Assembly (NCBI RefSeq): GCF_900142145.1
Contig: NZ_FQZV01000003.1
Location: 112,246-176,245 of the forward strand
Length of the DNA stretch: 64,000 nt
Source: Geosporobacter subterraneus DSM 17957
GTDB lineage: Bacteria; Bacillota; Clostridia; Peptostreptococcales; Thermotaleaceae
Direction of reading: 5' to 3'
The position numbers were made by a program, and so were the translations under genes. The notes below the pieces were generated by a model. The model searched no databases. It was not told the origin of the DNA and saw nothing but the letters and a program-made list of their open reading frames with translations. Shown here piece by piece: positions 35,769 to 44,531 of this stretch; the first letter of the stretch is position 1; the number at the start of each line of letters is the position of its first letter.

Positions 35769-35777
35769 TGTTATAAT
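35769..35777 (+). promoter_or_regulatory. Extended -10 promoter upstream of steA
   Basis: TGT followed by TATAAT (35772-35777), with no good -35 at 17 bases. It lies about 60 bases before the steA start. Confidence 0.5.
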
Positions 35778-35837
35778 GATAAGGTTGTTTTATAACCTTA
35801 ATTTTTAGGAAGGATGAAAGCGGATGGGAGGTAAGTT

Positions 35838-36959
35838 ATGATTATCAAATCCGTTGCTAGAGTTGACAGAAAGACTAAAGAGCTGGTAAAAAGGCTGCAA
35901 GCCAATGAGATCGCCGTTATTAATCATCGTGATATCGATGAAGTAGCCGCAAACTCACTGGTTGCTTGCAGACCTAAACTAATCATAAATGCGGATCAAT
36001 CTATGAGCGGCCGATATCCTAACCTAGGTCCAGGGATCCTTGTTAAGGCGGATTTACCTGTTTTGGATCACGTTGGATTGGATGTTTTTCAGGCAATACA
36101 GGAGGATGATATCCTTGAAATCATTGAAAATGACATCTATAGGAATGGAGAATGGCTGGGCGCTGGTACTTTGCTTACTGAGGAAGTGATCCAAAGCAAG
36201 CTGGAGGAGACAGAAAAAAACTTCGCTGTTGAATTGGATAAATTTATTGAAAACACCCTGGAATATGCAAAAAAAGAGAAAAATTTCATCTTAGGTAATT
36301 TAAAGATTCCAGATGTCAATACTGAATTTAAAGGCAGACATGTTTTAGTAGTAGTTCGTGGACAAGACTATAAAGAAGACTTGATGGCGATTAAGCCCTA
36401 TATAGAGGAATTCAATCCGATATTAATAGGTGTGGATGGCGGTGGCGATGCTCTTTTAGAGTTCGGATATATACCGGACTTAATCGTAGGGGATATGGAT
36501 AGTGTGTCCGATCAATGCCTGTTAAGCTGCAAGGAAATTATCGTCCATGCCTATCCAGACGGACGTGCACCCGGCTTAGAGCGGGTTGAACAGCTGGGTT
36601 TAAAGGGGATCATATTCCCAGCACCGGGAACCAGCGAAGATATTGCTATGCTAATGGCCTTCGATAAAAATGCCGATTTAATCGTAGCAGTAGGCACCCA
36701 CTCCAACATGATTGACTTTTTGGAAAAGGGACGAAAAGGAATGGCCAGCACCTTTCTTGTACGTCTTAAGGTAGGATCGAAGCTGATTGATGCCAAGGGT
36801 GTTAACAAATTACAGCGGGAAAGCATTAAGTTTAAATACTTGGTGGGTCTAGTTTTTGGAGCTTTGATACCAGTTTTTATTGTTGGACTAATGTCGCCAC
36901 CGGTACAACAGCTCCTAAAGCTGCTACAGATTCGCCTCAAATTCATTTTTGGATTGTAG
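35838..36959 (+). CDS. steA: SteA-like putative cytokinetic/septal protein
   Basis: 373-residue protein of the SteA family. The thiamin-pyrophosphokinase-like domain (about 165-320) has GVDGGGDALLEFGYIPDLIVGDMDS, but the protein is not a full TPK; the C-terminus has one transmembrane helix (about 333-355, LVFGALIPVFIVGLM). In Corynebacterium SteA and SteB act at the septum in the cell-separation pathway. ATG 35838 follows GGGAGG. It is followed by a SteB/MctB-like gene in the same operon. Confidence 0.87.
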   Translation: MIIKSVARVDRKTKELVKRLQANEIAVINHRDIDEVAANSLVACRPKLIINADQSMSGRYPNLGPGILVKADLPVLDHVGLDVFQAIQEDDILEIIENDIYRNGEWLGAGTLLTEEVIQSKLEETEKNFAVELDKFIENTLEYAKKEKNFILGNLKIPDVNTEFKGRHVLVVVRGQDYKEDLMAIKPYIEEFNPILIGVDGGGDALLEFGYIPDLIVGDMDSVSDQCLLSCKEIIVHAYPDGRAPGLERVEQLGLKGIIFPAPGTSEDIAMLMAFDKNADLIVAVGTHSNMIDFLEKGRKGMASTFLVRLKVGSKLIDAKGVNKLQRESIKFKYLVGLVFGALIPVFIVGLMSPPVQQLLKLLQIRLKFIFGL

Positions 36960-36976
36960 AAGGGGGATTGGATTTT

Positions 36977-37864
36977 ATGGTAGTAAATTTAAAGTATTAT
37001 GTACTTTCCTTTGTTGCCATCTTTTTGGCCCTTGGTGTAGGCATATTTATTGGTGTCATGCTGGATGGACAAGAAATGATTGTTGAGCAACAGCAGCAGC
37101 TTGTGAAACAGTTAGAGAGCAAATTCGATGAGTTTAAGCATAAACAGGACGAGCTTCAGACTAGAAATGATTTATTAATTGCTGAAAGAGAAAAGAATCT
37201 GAAGTTCATCGATATTGTTTATCCGGAAGCAATTCAGAACAAGCTGAAAGATCTGGATGTTGTCATTATCGAAACCAGCGAAGATTATGCCTATTCTGGC
37301 TTAATCGATGCTTTTCAAAAAGCAGGAGTACACAGTGTATCAAATATTTTGATTAAAAATACCATGTTGCTGAATGACGAAGCTTTTGCGAAACAAATTG
37401 CCAGCGATTTAAAGTTGAAGGGTAAAACCCCAACTGATATAGAAAAACAGTTATTGAAGGAGTTTCATGATGCCCTAATAAAAGGCAACAATTTTGAACT
37501 GATCCGGTATTTAAAGGAAAAGAAAATCATAGACTATTCCGGCAACCTGACTTTTCCGCCTGACTATGTGCTTATTGCAGGAGGCAGCATGGACTCCAAT
37601 AAAGAGATTTTAAACAGAATCGACATTCCTTTAATCAATTATTCAAAAAACAGCAATATCCCTGTAATGGCTGTAGAAAAATCTAATGTAGGCGTATCCA
37701 ATATTGGTGAGTACAAAAAGCTGAGGATATCCACAGTAGATAATGCAGATACCATTGCAGGAAAAGTGTCTATTCTAATGGTGGTTAGTGGAAGATCCGG
37801 GCATTTTGGAGAGAAAGATACGGCTGAAGACTATATGCCGGAAGGATTTATAACGATTGATTAG
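36977..37864 (+). CDS. steB: MctB/SteB-like membrane-anchored protein
   Basis: 295-residue protein with one N-terminal transmembrane helix (about 5-25, LALGVGIFIGVML), a coiled coil (about 30-75) and an extracytoplasmic alpha/beta domain, matching the MctB (copper transporter)/SteB family. Despite the family name, copper transport is doubtful here: a single transmembrane helix and pairing with SteA argue for a septal scaffold. ATG 36977 is preferred over TTG 36968, which is only one base from the AGGGGG ribosome site. Confidence 0.83.
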   Translation: MVVNLKYYVLSFVAIFLALGVGIFIGVMLDGQEMIVEQQQQLVKQLESKFDEFKHKQDELQTRNDLLIAEREKNLKFIDIVYPEAIQNKLKDLDVVIIETSEDYAYSGLIDAFQKAGVHSVSNILIKNTMLLNDEAFAKQIASDLKLKGKTPTDIEKQLLKEFHDALIKGNNFELIRYLKEKKIIDYSGNLTFPPDYVLIAGGSMDSNKEILNRIDIPLINYSKNSNIPVMAVEKSNVGVSNIGEYKKLRISTVDNADTIAGKVSILMVVSGRSGHFGEKDTAEDYMPEGFITID

Positions 37865-37875
37865 GAGATGAGCTC

Positions 37876-38568
37876 GTGAGAAAGAGAATTACCGTAATAC
37901 TGCCAGCTTATAATGAAGAAGATCGTATTGCTCATACAATTGCTGGTTTACAGAAGTCAAATTATGTGAACCGTATTCTTGTAGTGGATGACGGTTCCAA
38001 GGATGAAACTGCTAGAGTAGCAGAAGCTGCAGGAGCAGAAGTATATCGACTGCCTGCAAATGCCGGCAAGGGATATGCAATGCAGCAAGGCGTAGAAAAG
38101 ACTGTTCATGATAGTGATATTTTAGTTTTTTTGGATGCAGATATTGGAGAAGGCGCTTCCGAGATAGATAAGCTGATTGCACCCATTGATCTTGAGGAAG
38201 CAGATGTTACCATAGCCCGCTTTCCTGCTGCGAAGAAAAAGGGCGGCTTCGGCTTGGTGAAAAACCTGGCAAAGTATGGTGTTAAATTTTATACAGGAAA
38301 AACACTTACTGCTTCCCTTTCCGGTCAGCGGGCTTTCAAATCGGAGGTATTAGCAGCCATAGGCAAAATGCCTGTTCATTATGGAGTGGAAGTAGGCATG
38401 ACGATTGATTTGCTGCGGATGGGCTACCATATTCTGGAGGTAGACGTAAATATGACGCACCGGGAAACCGGTAGAGATTTAAAAGGGTTTATCCATCGCG
38501 GAAAGCAGTTCTGCCAAATACTGGCTACCTTGATACAAAAGTCTAAAGGAGTGGTGAGATCATGCTAA
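37876..38568 (+). CDS. GT2-family glycosyltransferase
   Basis: 230-residue cytoplasmic family 2 glycosyltransferase with the N-terminal ITVILPAYNEEDRI, DDGSKDETA (donor-binding Asp), DADIGEG (DxD-like) and a QRAFK acceptor-side segment. It has no obvious membrane domain. It overlaps the next gene by 7 bases. With a MraY-like transferase downstream it could extend a polyprenyl-linked sugar; the sugar is unknown. Confidence 0.88.
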   Translation: MRKRITVILPAYNEEDRIAHTIAGLQKSNYVNRILVVDDGSKDETARVAEAAGAEVYRLPANAGKGYAMQQGVEKTVHDSDILVFLDADIGEGASEIDKLIAPIDLEEADVTIARFPAAKKKGGFGLVKNLAKYGVKFYTGKTLTASLSGQRAFKSEVLAAIGKMPVHYGVEVGMTIDLLRMGYHILEVDVNMTHRETGRDLKGFIHRGKQFCQILATLIQKSKGVVRSC

Positions 38569-39374
38569 TATCTATCCTAAGCTTCTTGTTATGCTTCCTG
38601 CTTGGCAAACTAATGATCCCGATGTTTACCCACCTGCTCGAAGAGGGCAGCAGCATAAAGAGTAATTATCGGGGGGAAGTTATTCCTGTAAGCATGGGGT
38701 TAATTTTTGTACCGGCACTGCTTCTCAACAGCATACTCATAGCCCTGCTAGAAGGTTCCTATGATCTGTTACCAGCCATTATATTTTTAATAGGCACCTT
38801 TGCAATGTGCTTTGCCGGTATGCTGGATGATTTATTAGGGAATAGGAATGTTACCGGTTTAAAGGGTCATATTCGGCTCTTTTTCAAGGGACATTTGACT
38901 ACTGGCGGCTTTAAAGCCATATTGGGCGGTTTTATAGCTATGTTGATCAGCATTTTTTTCTCAAATGGTTTACTGAACATTGTTATGAACACCCTGATGA
39001 TTGCTCTATTTACAAACTTTAATAATCTGCTGGACCTTAGGCCTGGCAGATCTATCAAAGGATATCTGTTTTGTCTCGTTCCCTTGGTCTGGCTGCCAGT
39101 CCCTCTGGTCCTTCGGGCATCCTTGCTTGGGCTATTAGGGGTGGTACTTGCTTATTTTCCATACGACTTGAAAGCTAAAGCCATGCTTGGAGATTCAGGT
39201 TCCAATGTATTAGGAATATCCTTAGGAATCTTATACATGAACGGCTCCTTTGCATTTCGGCTGGGGACACTATGTTTTTTGATTCTCATCCATGTTATTA
39301 CGGAGAAATATTCTCTTACACAGATTATTGAGGGAAATAAGTTTTTAAATTATGTTGATCAAATAGGGAGATAG
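38562..39374 (+). CDS. MraY/WecA-like polyprenyl-phosphate glycosyl-1-phosphate transferase
   Basis: 270-residue polytopic membrane protein of the glycosyltransferase 4 (MraY/WecA) family. The DDLLGNRN motif (about residue 89) and NLLDLRPGRS (near 150) correspond to the family's catalytic Asp regions, and MLGDSGSN (near 210) to its conserved loop. It is shorter than MraY (about 320). It probably transfers a sugar phosphate to undecaprenyl phosphate, starting the glycan used by the GT2 enzyme. ATG 38562. Confidence 0.84.
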   Translation: MLISILSFLLCFLLGKLMIPMFTHLLEEGSSIKSNYRGEVIPVSMGLIFVPALLLNSILIALLEGSYDLLPAIIFLIGTFAMCFAGMLDDLLGNRNVTGLKGHIRLFFKGHLTTGGFKAILGGFIAMLISIFFSNGLLNIVMNTLMIALFTNFNNLLDLRPGRSIKGYLFCLVPLVWLPVPLVLRASLLGLLGVVLAYFPYDLKAKAMLGDSGSNVLGISLGILYMNGSFAFRLGTLCFLILIHVITEKYSLTQIIEGNKFLNYVDQIGR

Positions 39375-39446
39375 TATCTTCCTATTTCAAATTGTTTCAA
39401 ACAATTAAAAAAATTTAATATTGTTACAAAAATTTATTAGATTTTA

Positions 39447-39475
39447 TTGACAGGTTCTTATGGCGTTGTTATAAT
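39447..39475 (+). promoter_or_regulatory. Perfect sigma-A promoter for the NSS transporter
   Basis: TTGACA (39447-39452), exactly 17 bases, TATAAT (39470-39475) and a TG one base before the -10. The predicted start near 39482 leaves a leader of about 230 bases. Confidence 0.85.
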
Positions 39476-39485
39476 TGTAATATCT

Positions 39486-39492
39486 TGTCGAA
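39486..39492 (+). promoter_or_regulatory. 0A box just downstream of the NSS transcription start
   Basis: TGTCGAA matches the Spo0A-binding consensus. It lies at about +5 to +11 of the promoter at 39447, a position where Spo0A binding would block transcription. Confidence 0.5.
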
Positions 39493-39536
39493 AACCCCAT
39501 AGTTTTTTTTATTTATCCGTTTCATAGGTACTTTTT

Positions 39537-39563
39537 AAATTGATTTCAGGATCAATTTTTTTT
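39537..39563 (+). terminator. Leader terminator in the NSS transporter 5' region
   Basis: AAATTGAT (39537-39544) pairs with ATCAATTT (39551-39558), with a run of eight T. It sits between the strong promoter and the gene, so full-length transcription needs antitermination, read-through or a second promoter. The rest of the leader (39564-39700) shows no riboswitch I recognise. Confidence 0.75.
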
Positions 39564-39710
39564 CACAAAAAATGTCAGAAAATTGAAGCATTTGATAAAT
39601 AAATAACAAATTTAATCATTAAGTTTGCTCGTTTTATGGGGGTGATTTAATTACAGGAGGGAGGTTCTTTCGTAATTCAGTTTTAAAAAAATTTTTAAGG
39701 AGGAAAATCA

Positions 39711-41219
39711 ATGGCACAGAACAGAGATCAATGGGGATCAAAACTTGGATTTATACTGGCTGCAGTAGGTTCAGCCGTTGGATTGGGGAATATCTGGAGG
39801 TATCCTTATTTATTGTATTCAAGCGGAGGCGGTGCATTCTTAGTTCCGTATTTTTTTGCTTTGTTAACTGCTGGTATCCCGCTTATGATATTAGAATACG
39901 GGTTTGGTCATAAATTTAAAGGCTCTACCCCTATGTCTTTAGCAAGAGCAAACAAAAAGTGGGAATGGCTTGGATGGTGGCCAAGTTTGAACTCATTAGT
40001 CATTTTAACTTATTATTCTGCAATTCTTGGATGGGCAATCAATTATCTTGTTTTTTCTTTTACCCAATCTTGGGGTGCTGATCCAAATGCATTCTTTTTT
40101 GGTGAATTCTTAAATCTCTCAGACAGCGTATTTAACTTTGGTGGATTTAGACCAGCCATATTTGCCGGAATGTCAGTGATCTGGCTCTGCAACTGGTTTA
40201 TTTGCTATCGTGGTGTATCCGGTGGTATTGAGAAACTAAACAGGGTATTATTGCCAACATTAATCGGTATAATGGTAGTCATTACCCTGCGTGGTGTCAC
40301 GCTTCCCGGAGCAGCAGTTGGCTTAAACAAGCTGTTTACGCCGGATTGGTCTAGGGTATTAGATCCAAAGGTTTGGATTGCTGCTTACGGACAAATTTTC
40401 TTCTCTTTGAGTTTAGCAATGGGGGTAATGATTACTTACTCCAGTTACCTGCCTGAAAAAACAGATATTAACAATAGTGCTTTTATGACTGCTTTTGCCA
40501 ACTGCGGTTTTGAATTTATGGCAGCTCTTGGTGTATTTGGAATCTTAGGCTTTATGGCAACCAGCCAGGGAGTAGCAATAGAAGAAGTAGCAAAGCAAGG
40601 TGTAGGTCTGGCCTTCGTAGTATTCCCAAAAGTATTTACACTGATGGGACCTTTAGGTAAAATCTTTGGCATCTTATTCTTTGTCTGTCTTGTATTCGCC
40701 GGACTGACATCTTCTGTATCCATGGTTGAGGCCTTTTCTTCAGCAGTCATCGATAAGACCGGTGCAAATCGTAAGAAGGTTGTCACGGTAACAGCTATTT
40801 GCGGATACCTGGTAGGTACAGTATTTGCAACAGGATCTGGATTGTATATTCTTGATATTGTAGATCATTTTATCAACTCCTATGGCATTGTAGTGATCGG
40901 TCTTGCAGAAGCAGCCATCGTTGGTTGGTTGTTTGGTACACATAAGATCAGAGAGCACGTTAACCCAATTTCCATTTACCCAATCGGCAAGTGGTGGGAT
41001 AGGATGATCAAGTATGTTACACCGGCAATATTGGCCTACATGCTTGTGCAAAACCTGATTGCCGAGATCAAAGCACCTTATGAAGGTTACCCAATGTCTG
41101 CATTGCTGTTGTTAGGATGGGGTGTAGTAGGTGTAATTGTCTTAATCTCATTTGCAATCAGTGCAAAGCCTTGGAAAGAAGGAGCATTGATTATCCCCAA
41201 TACAAAGGAGGTGAAGTAG
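39711..41219 (+). CDS. NSS-family sodium:amino acid symporter
   Basis: 502-residue sodium-coupled symporter of the SLC6/LeuT fold, with about 11-12 transmembrane helices. The helix-1 motif (WGSKLGFILAAVGSAVGLGN) carries the sodium and substrate site, and unwound-helix Gly residues are present. ATG 39711 follows AAGGAGG. A 33-residue small subunit gene starts one base after its stop, so it is most likely a MetPS-type methionine/alanine importer; the substrate is inferred from that partner. Confidence 0.92.
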   Translation: MAQNRDQWGSKLGFILAAVGSAVGLGNIWRYPYLLYSSGGGAFLVPYFFALLTAGIPLMILEYGFGHKFKGSTPMSLARANKKWEWLGWWPSLNSLVILTYYSAILGWAINYLVFSFTQSWGADPNAFFFGEFLNLSDSVFNFGGFRPAIFAGMSVIWLCNWFICYRGVSGGIEKLNRVLLPTLIGIMVVITLRGVTLPGAAVGLNKLFTPDWSRVLDPKVWIAAYGQIFFSLSLAMGVMITYSSYLPEKTDINNSAFMTAFANCGFEFMAALGVFGILGFMATSQGVAIEEVAKQGVGLAFVVFPKVFTLMGPLGKIFGILFFVCLVFAGLTSSVSMVEAFSSAVIDKTGANRKKVVTVTAICGYLVGTVFATGSGLYILDIVDHFINSYGIVVIGLAEAAIVGWLFGTHKIREHVNPISIYPIGKWWDRMIKYVTPAILAYMLVQNLIAEIKAPYEGYPMSALLLLGWGVVGVIVLISFAISAKPWKEGALIIPNTKEVK

Positions 41220-41321
41220 ATGTCTGCAACCTCAATCATATTTTTCCTATTTGGTGCTGTCGTATTATGGGGTGGTTTGGCAACTACCTTAACGATCGCA
41301 ATCAAGGACGGAAAGAAATAG
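41220..41321 (+). CDS. metS: MetS-type small subunit of the NSS transporter (33 aa)
   Basis: A 33-codon gene starting at ATG 41220, directly after the transporter stop, with AAAGGAGGTG (41204-41213) as its ribosome site. The product is one transmembrane helix with a short charged tail (SIIFFLFGAVVLWGGL.., ending KDGKK), the pattern of methionine/alanine-import NSS small subunits. In Corynebacterium MetS is needed for MetP function. It is followed immediately by a terminator. Confidence 0.85.
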   Translation: MSATSIIFFLFGAVVLWGGLATTLTIAIKDGKK

Positions 41322-41324
41322 TAT

Positions 41325-41358
41325 CATCCCCTGGGCAATTTCCCCCAGGGGATTTTTA
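41325..41358 (+). terminator. Intrinsic terminator after metS
   Basis: ATCCCCTGGG pairs with CCCAGGGGAT, followed by TTTTATG. Confidence 0.92.
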
Positions 41359-41431
41359 TGGCTATATATGGCTATAAAAGATAAAACAGTTGTATAATAA
41401 GAATGATATTATATGGAAATGAGGGAACATC

Positions 41432-42514
41432 ATGCTAAGTGTAAAAATCGGCAAGGTTGTTAAAGTACTGAAAGAAGACCCGGAACTCACAGAAATTCTG
41501 GTGAATATAGATCAGCATGAATTTAAGGCATTGAACTATAATCAATTAAGTGGAGTCATAGAAGAGGGAGATAAGGTTTTGCTCAATACCACCGCAGTAG
41601 ATCTCCAGTTGGGTACAGGAGGCTACCATTTTGTAATCAGTAACCTTGAGCATCCGGAGCAGCAAATCGTACCGGGAGGACATATCATGAAGCTAAGATA
41701 TACTCCATATCAATTAAAGGTATTTGCTGCAGAGGAACAGGAGAGCCCCTATCATGAAGTATTTAATGCTTTTGACACTTTAGGGCAAATGCCTGTTATC
41801 GTAGGAACACTCCACAGTATGTTGGCGCCAGTAGTTTCTGTTCTAAAGCATCTTAATCCTCAGCTGAAAATTGTTTATATCATGACGGATGGAGCCGCAC
41901 TGCCGGCACCCTTAAGCAATCTGGTGCGAAGTCTAAAAAAAGAATCAATGATTGAAGGAACGATAACAATAGGCAATGCTTTTGGCGGTGATTTGGATTG
42001 TGTCAATATTTATAATGGTCTGATAGCGGCCAAAGAAATCATGAAGTGTGACGCTGCAGTAGTAGCCATGGGCCCAGGAATCGTAGGAACAGGAACAAAA
42101 TATGGCTTTACAGGTATCGAACAGGGACACATCCTTGATGCTGTAAATGATTTGTCTGGCTGTGCCATAGCTGTTCCGAGGATCAGCTTTGCAGATGCCA
42201 GGGAAAGGCATCAAGGAATCAGTCATCATTCAATCACCGTATTAGAGAAGATTGTAAAAACAAAAGTACATTTAGGAATTCCCAGTTTTGATGGACAAAA
42301 AAAAGAAATCCTCAGCAAACAAGTTAAAGCCGCTAGGATTCACCAAAAGCATTATATTCATTGGATCGAACCGGATACTCTATTTCATATCTTAAAGCAC
42401 TCTGGAATGAAATTCAGCACTATGGGCAGAGGACTGGAAGAAGACAGGGAATTCTTTATCACTGCAGCAGCTGCTGCCCAGATAGCTATTTCATGCTCAG
42501 CTGGTCTTGAATAG
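41432..42514 (+). CDS. DUF3866 family protein
   Basis: 360-residue protein of the DUF3866 family, of unknown function. The N-terminal part (about 1-85) looks like a small beta domain. The central part has Gly-rich segments, AVVAMGPGIVGTGTKYGF and GNAFGGDLDC, suggesting a nucleotide- or metal-binding fold. It commonly lies near spoIIM and xerD in Firmicutes, as here. ATG 41432 follows a GAGGGAAC site. I do not assign an activity. Confidence 0.82.
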   Translation: MLSVKIGKVVKVLKEDPELTEILVNIDQHEFKALNYNQLSGVIEEGDKVLLNTTAVDLQLGTGGYHFVISNLEHPEQQIVPGGHIMKLRYTPYQLKVFAAEEQESPYHEVFNAFDTLGQMPVIVGTLHSMLAPVVSVLKHLNPQLKIVYIMTDGAALPAPLSNLVRSLKKESMIEGTITIGNAFGGDLDCVNIYNGLIAAKEIMKCDAAVVAMGPGIVGTGTKYGFTGIEQGHILDAVNDLSGCAIAVPRISFADARERHQGISHHSITVLEKIVKTKVHLGIPSFDGQKKEILSKQVKAARIHQKHYIHWIEPDTLFHILKHSGMKFSTMGRGLEEDREFFITAAAAAQIAISCSAGLE

Positions 42515-42620
42515 CCGCTTCCACCGTGGTATACTGCTTTCCCAGATCTACTAAAACCTCCAGTAAATCAGATATTTTACCGATAAAGAACATTTGATTT
42601 TTAGTAATAATTCTAAGCAA
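42486..42620 (-). CDS. Candidate small protein (44 aa) antisense to the DUF3866 3' end
   Basis: Minus-strand frame from TTG (42618-42620), or GTG 42629, to a TAG at 42486-42488. It overlaps the last 29 bases of the DUF3866 gene tail to tail. AAGGATGTGAT lies just upstream of the TTG. The product, rich in Leu/Ile with LLEVLVDLGKQYTTVEAAIQ in its middle, looks helical. No family recognised. Evidence is limited to composition and a plausible ribosome site. Confidence 0.4.
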   Translation of the reverse strand: MLRIITKNQMFFIGKISDLLEVLVDLGKQYTTVEAAIQDQLSMK

Positions 42621-42778
42621 ATTGATCACATCCTTATAGATTTTTTTCTATCTTATGATGGTTTGTCCAATAATATTCCTATGGATCAAAAGCCCTTGCA
42701 AACAAAAAAAGACAAGTCATATTCCTAATCCAATCTGCATAAACATGGTATAGGTGGACAGGGAAGGGGGAGCTTGTC

Positions 42779-43411
42779 TTGTTTAGGAAATTACGCGAAT
42801 TATTATTAAAACATATTCAGGGCAATGTTGTTATTTATTTTATTGTGATCCTGTTTTTCGTCGTCGGTATATCTTCAGGTGCTTTTACTGTCAAAGCCCT
42901 TAGCGATCAGCATAAGGGAGAACTGATCAGCTATATGCAGAACTTTTTTCAAGTATTAAACCAGAGCACCTTTGATGCTTTTTCTGTTCTAAAACAGTCA
43001 TTGGTAAATAATCTGCAGACGGGAATCCTTACCTGGATTCTTGGTGTAACGATTATTGGTATTCCCTTGATCCTGTTGATCATCGTCATTAGAGGATTTA
43101 TCATTGGTTTTACTGTAGGATTCTTAATTGAACAAATGGGCATAAAAGGATTCCTTTTCTGCGTTTTTGCCATCCTCCCACAAAATCTTTTTATAATACC
43201 GGGTATTATCATTATTGCTGTGATTGCTGTCAGCTTCTCGGTAATGCTTATCAAGAGCAAGCTGAATAAAAACTACCAGGTAGACATGGTGCGGCAATTC
43301 GTACTCTACAGTACTATCGTTGCTGCAGTTTTTTTGGTGATTCTCCTTGGTTCATTTATCGAAGCCTATATTACGCCAATATTTATGCGTTTTATCTCTC
43401 AATATATGTAG
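42779..43411 (+). CDS. spoIIM: Stage II sporulation protein M
   Basis: Membrane component of the SpoIID-SpoIIM-SpoIIP engulfment machine. The 210-residue product has about five hydrophobic segments and the family's ISSGAFTVKAL and LPQNLFIIPGIIIIA motifs. TTG 42779 follows GAAGGGGGAG. It is upstream of xerD, as in B. subtilis, where fur and yqzK lie between; those two are absent here. Confidence 0.92.
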   Translation: MFRKLRELLLKHIQGNVVIYFIVILFFVVGISSGAFTVKALSDQHKGELISYMQNFFQVLNQSTFDAFSVLKQSLVNNLQTGILTWILGVTIIGIPLILLIIVIRGFIIGFTVGFLIEQMGIKGFLFCVFAILPQNLFIIPGIIIIAVIAVSFSVMLIKSKLNKNYQVDMVRQFVLYSTIVAAVFLVILLGSFIEAYITPIFMRFISQYM

Positions 43412-43556
43412 TTATTTTTCTGCTACAGTTCTTTACTCTATTGTTATAATTTAGTAAATTCTTTTTCTAATTTAATAAAACATGAAGGAATTTTTATAAG
43501 TATGTTGAATAATTAGTAGTTATAAGATGTATTTGGGAACGAAGGGGACAAGTAGA

Positions 43557-44441
43557 ATGAATATGCTATTGAATGATTTTATCCACTACCTTACTCACGA
43601 AAAAGAGCTGTCGAAAAATACTTTGGAATCCTATAAAAGAGATATTGCCCAGTATATTGATTTTTTACAGAATAAATCCGTGATGAGTTTTAAAGATACC
43701 AATAAAACAACAGTTATTACATATCTGCTTCATCTGCAAAAAATGGGTAAAGCTACTGCCACAATATCTAGAAGCCTAGCTTCAATCCGGTCCTTATATC
43801 AGTTTTTATTGAATGAAAAAATGATTGAAAAGGATCCTACGATTAATCTGGAATCTCCAAAGTCAGAAAAAAAGCTTCCTAATGTATTGAGCTTAAAAGA
43901 GGTAGAATTGCTCCTGGCTCAGCCTGATGAAAAGAGCGAAAAGGGGATTAGGGATAAAGCAATGCTGGAACTGCTATATGCAACCGGAATTCGGGTCACA
44001 GAGTTGGTGTCCTTAGATTACTGCCATCTTAATCTGGATATGGGCTACATAAAATGCTGCAGCGGTACAAAAGAACGAATTATTCCCATTGGAAGTATGG
44101 CTAGAGATGCAATTGAAAAATACGTTTCCCAATGCAGACAAAACCTAGTTCGAGATCAGGAAGAAAGCTCTTTATTTGTCAATTATCATGGTTCCCGTTT
44201 GACAAGACAGGGGTTTTGGAAGATCATTAAAATGTATACACAAAAAGCGAAAATCAACAAGAAGATTACACCCCATACTTTAAGACACTCTTTTGCAATC
44301 CACCTGATTCAAAACGGGGCAGATCTCCGATCTGTACAGGAAATGTTGGGACATTCCGATATCTCTACTACGCAAATCTATACACAATTATCCAAAAACA
44401 AGATTAAGGAAGTCTATAATAAAGCCCATCCTAGAGCCTAA
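43557..44441 (+). CDS. xerD: Tyrosine recombinase XerD
   Basis: Site-specific recombinase for chromosome dimer resolution. The 294-residue product has a SAM-like N-domain (about 1-85) and a catalytic domain with Arg (ATGIRVTEL), His-x-x-Arg (TPHTLRHSF), His (LGHSDISTT) and nucleophile Tyr (QIYTQ). ATG 43557 follows GAAGGGGAC; the frame's upstream 10 codons lack support. deoB follows, the standard xerD-drm order. Confidence 0.93.
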   Translation: MNMLLNDFIHYLTHEKELSKNTLESYKRDIAQYIDFLQNKSVMSFKDTNKTTVITYLLHLQKMGKATATISRSLASIRSLYQFLLNEKMIEKDPTINLESPKSEKKLPNVLSLKEVELLLAQPDEKSEKGIRDKAMLELLYATGIRVTELVSLDYCHLNLDMGYIKCCSGTKERIIPIGSMARDAIEKYVSQCRQNLVRDQEESSLFVNYHGSRLTRQGFWKIIKMYTQKAKINKKITPHTLRHSFAIHLIQNGADLRSVQEMLGHSDISTTQIYTQLSKNKIKEVYNKAHPRA

Positions 44442-44531
44442 AGGGCTCTTTCTATTTGGAACAAATCTGTTATTTTTCCATTTCTCGGGGTATAATATGC
44501 TTGTTATTTAAATCATTGAGGAGGTTTTCAT

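Noticed and set aside
35781..35807. Hairpin AAGGTT..AACCTT with T-run as a leader terminator for steA
   Set aside because: Its 5' arm begins before the expected transcription start of the promoter at 35772, so it would not form in the transcript.
36977..37864. Copper transporter annotation of the MctB-like protein
   Set aside because: It has a single transmembrane helix and lies with steA, which argues for a septal scaffold over transport.
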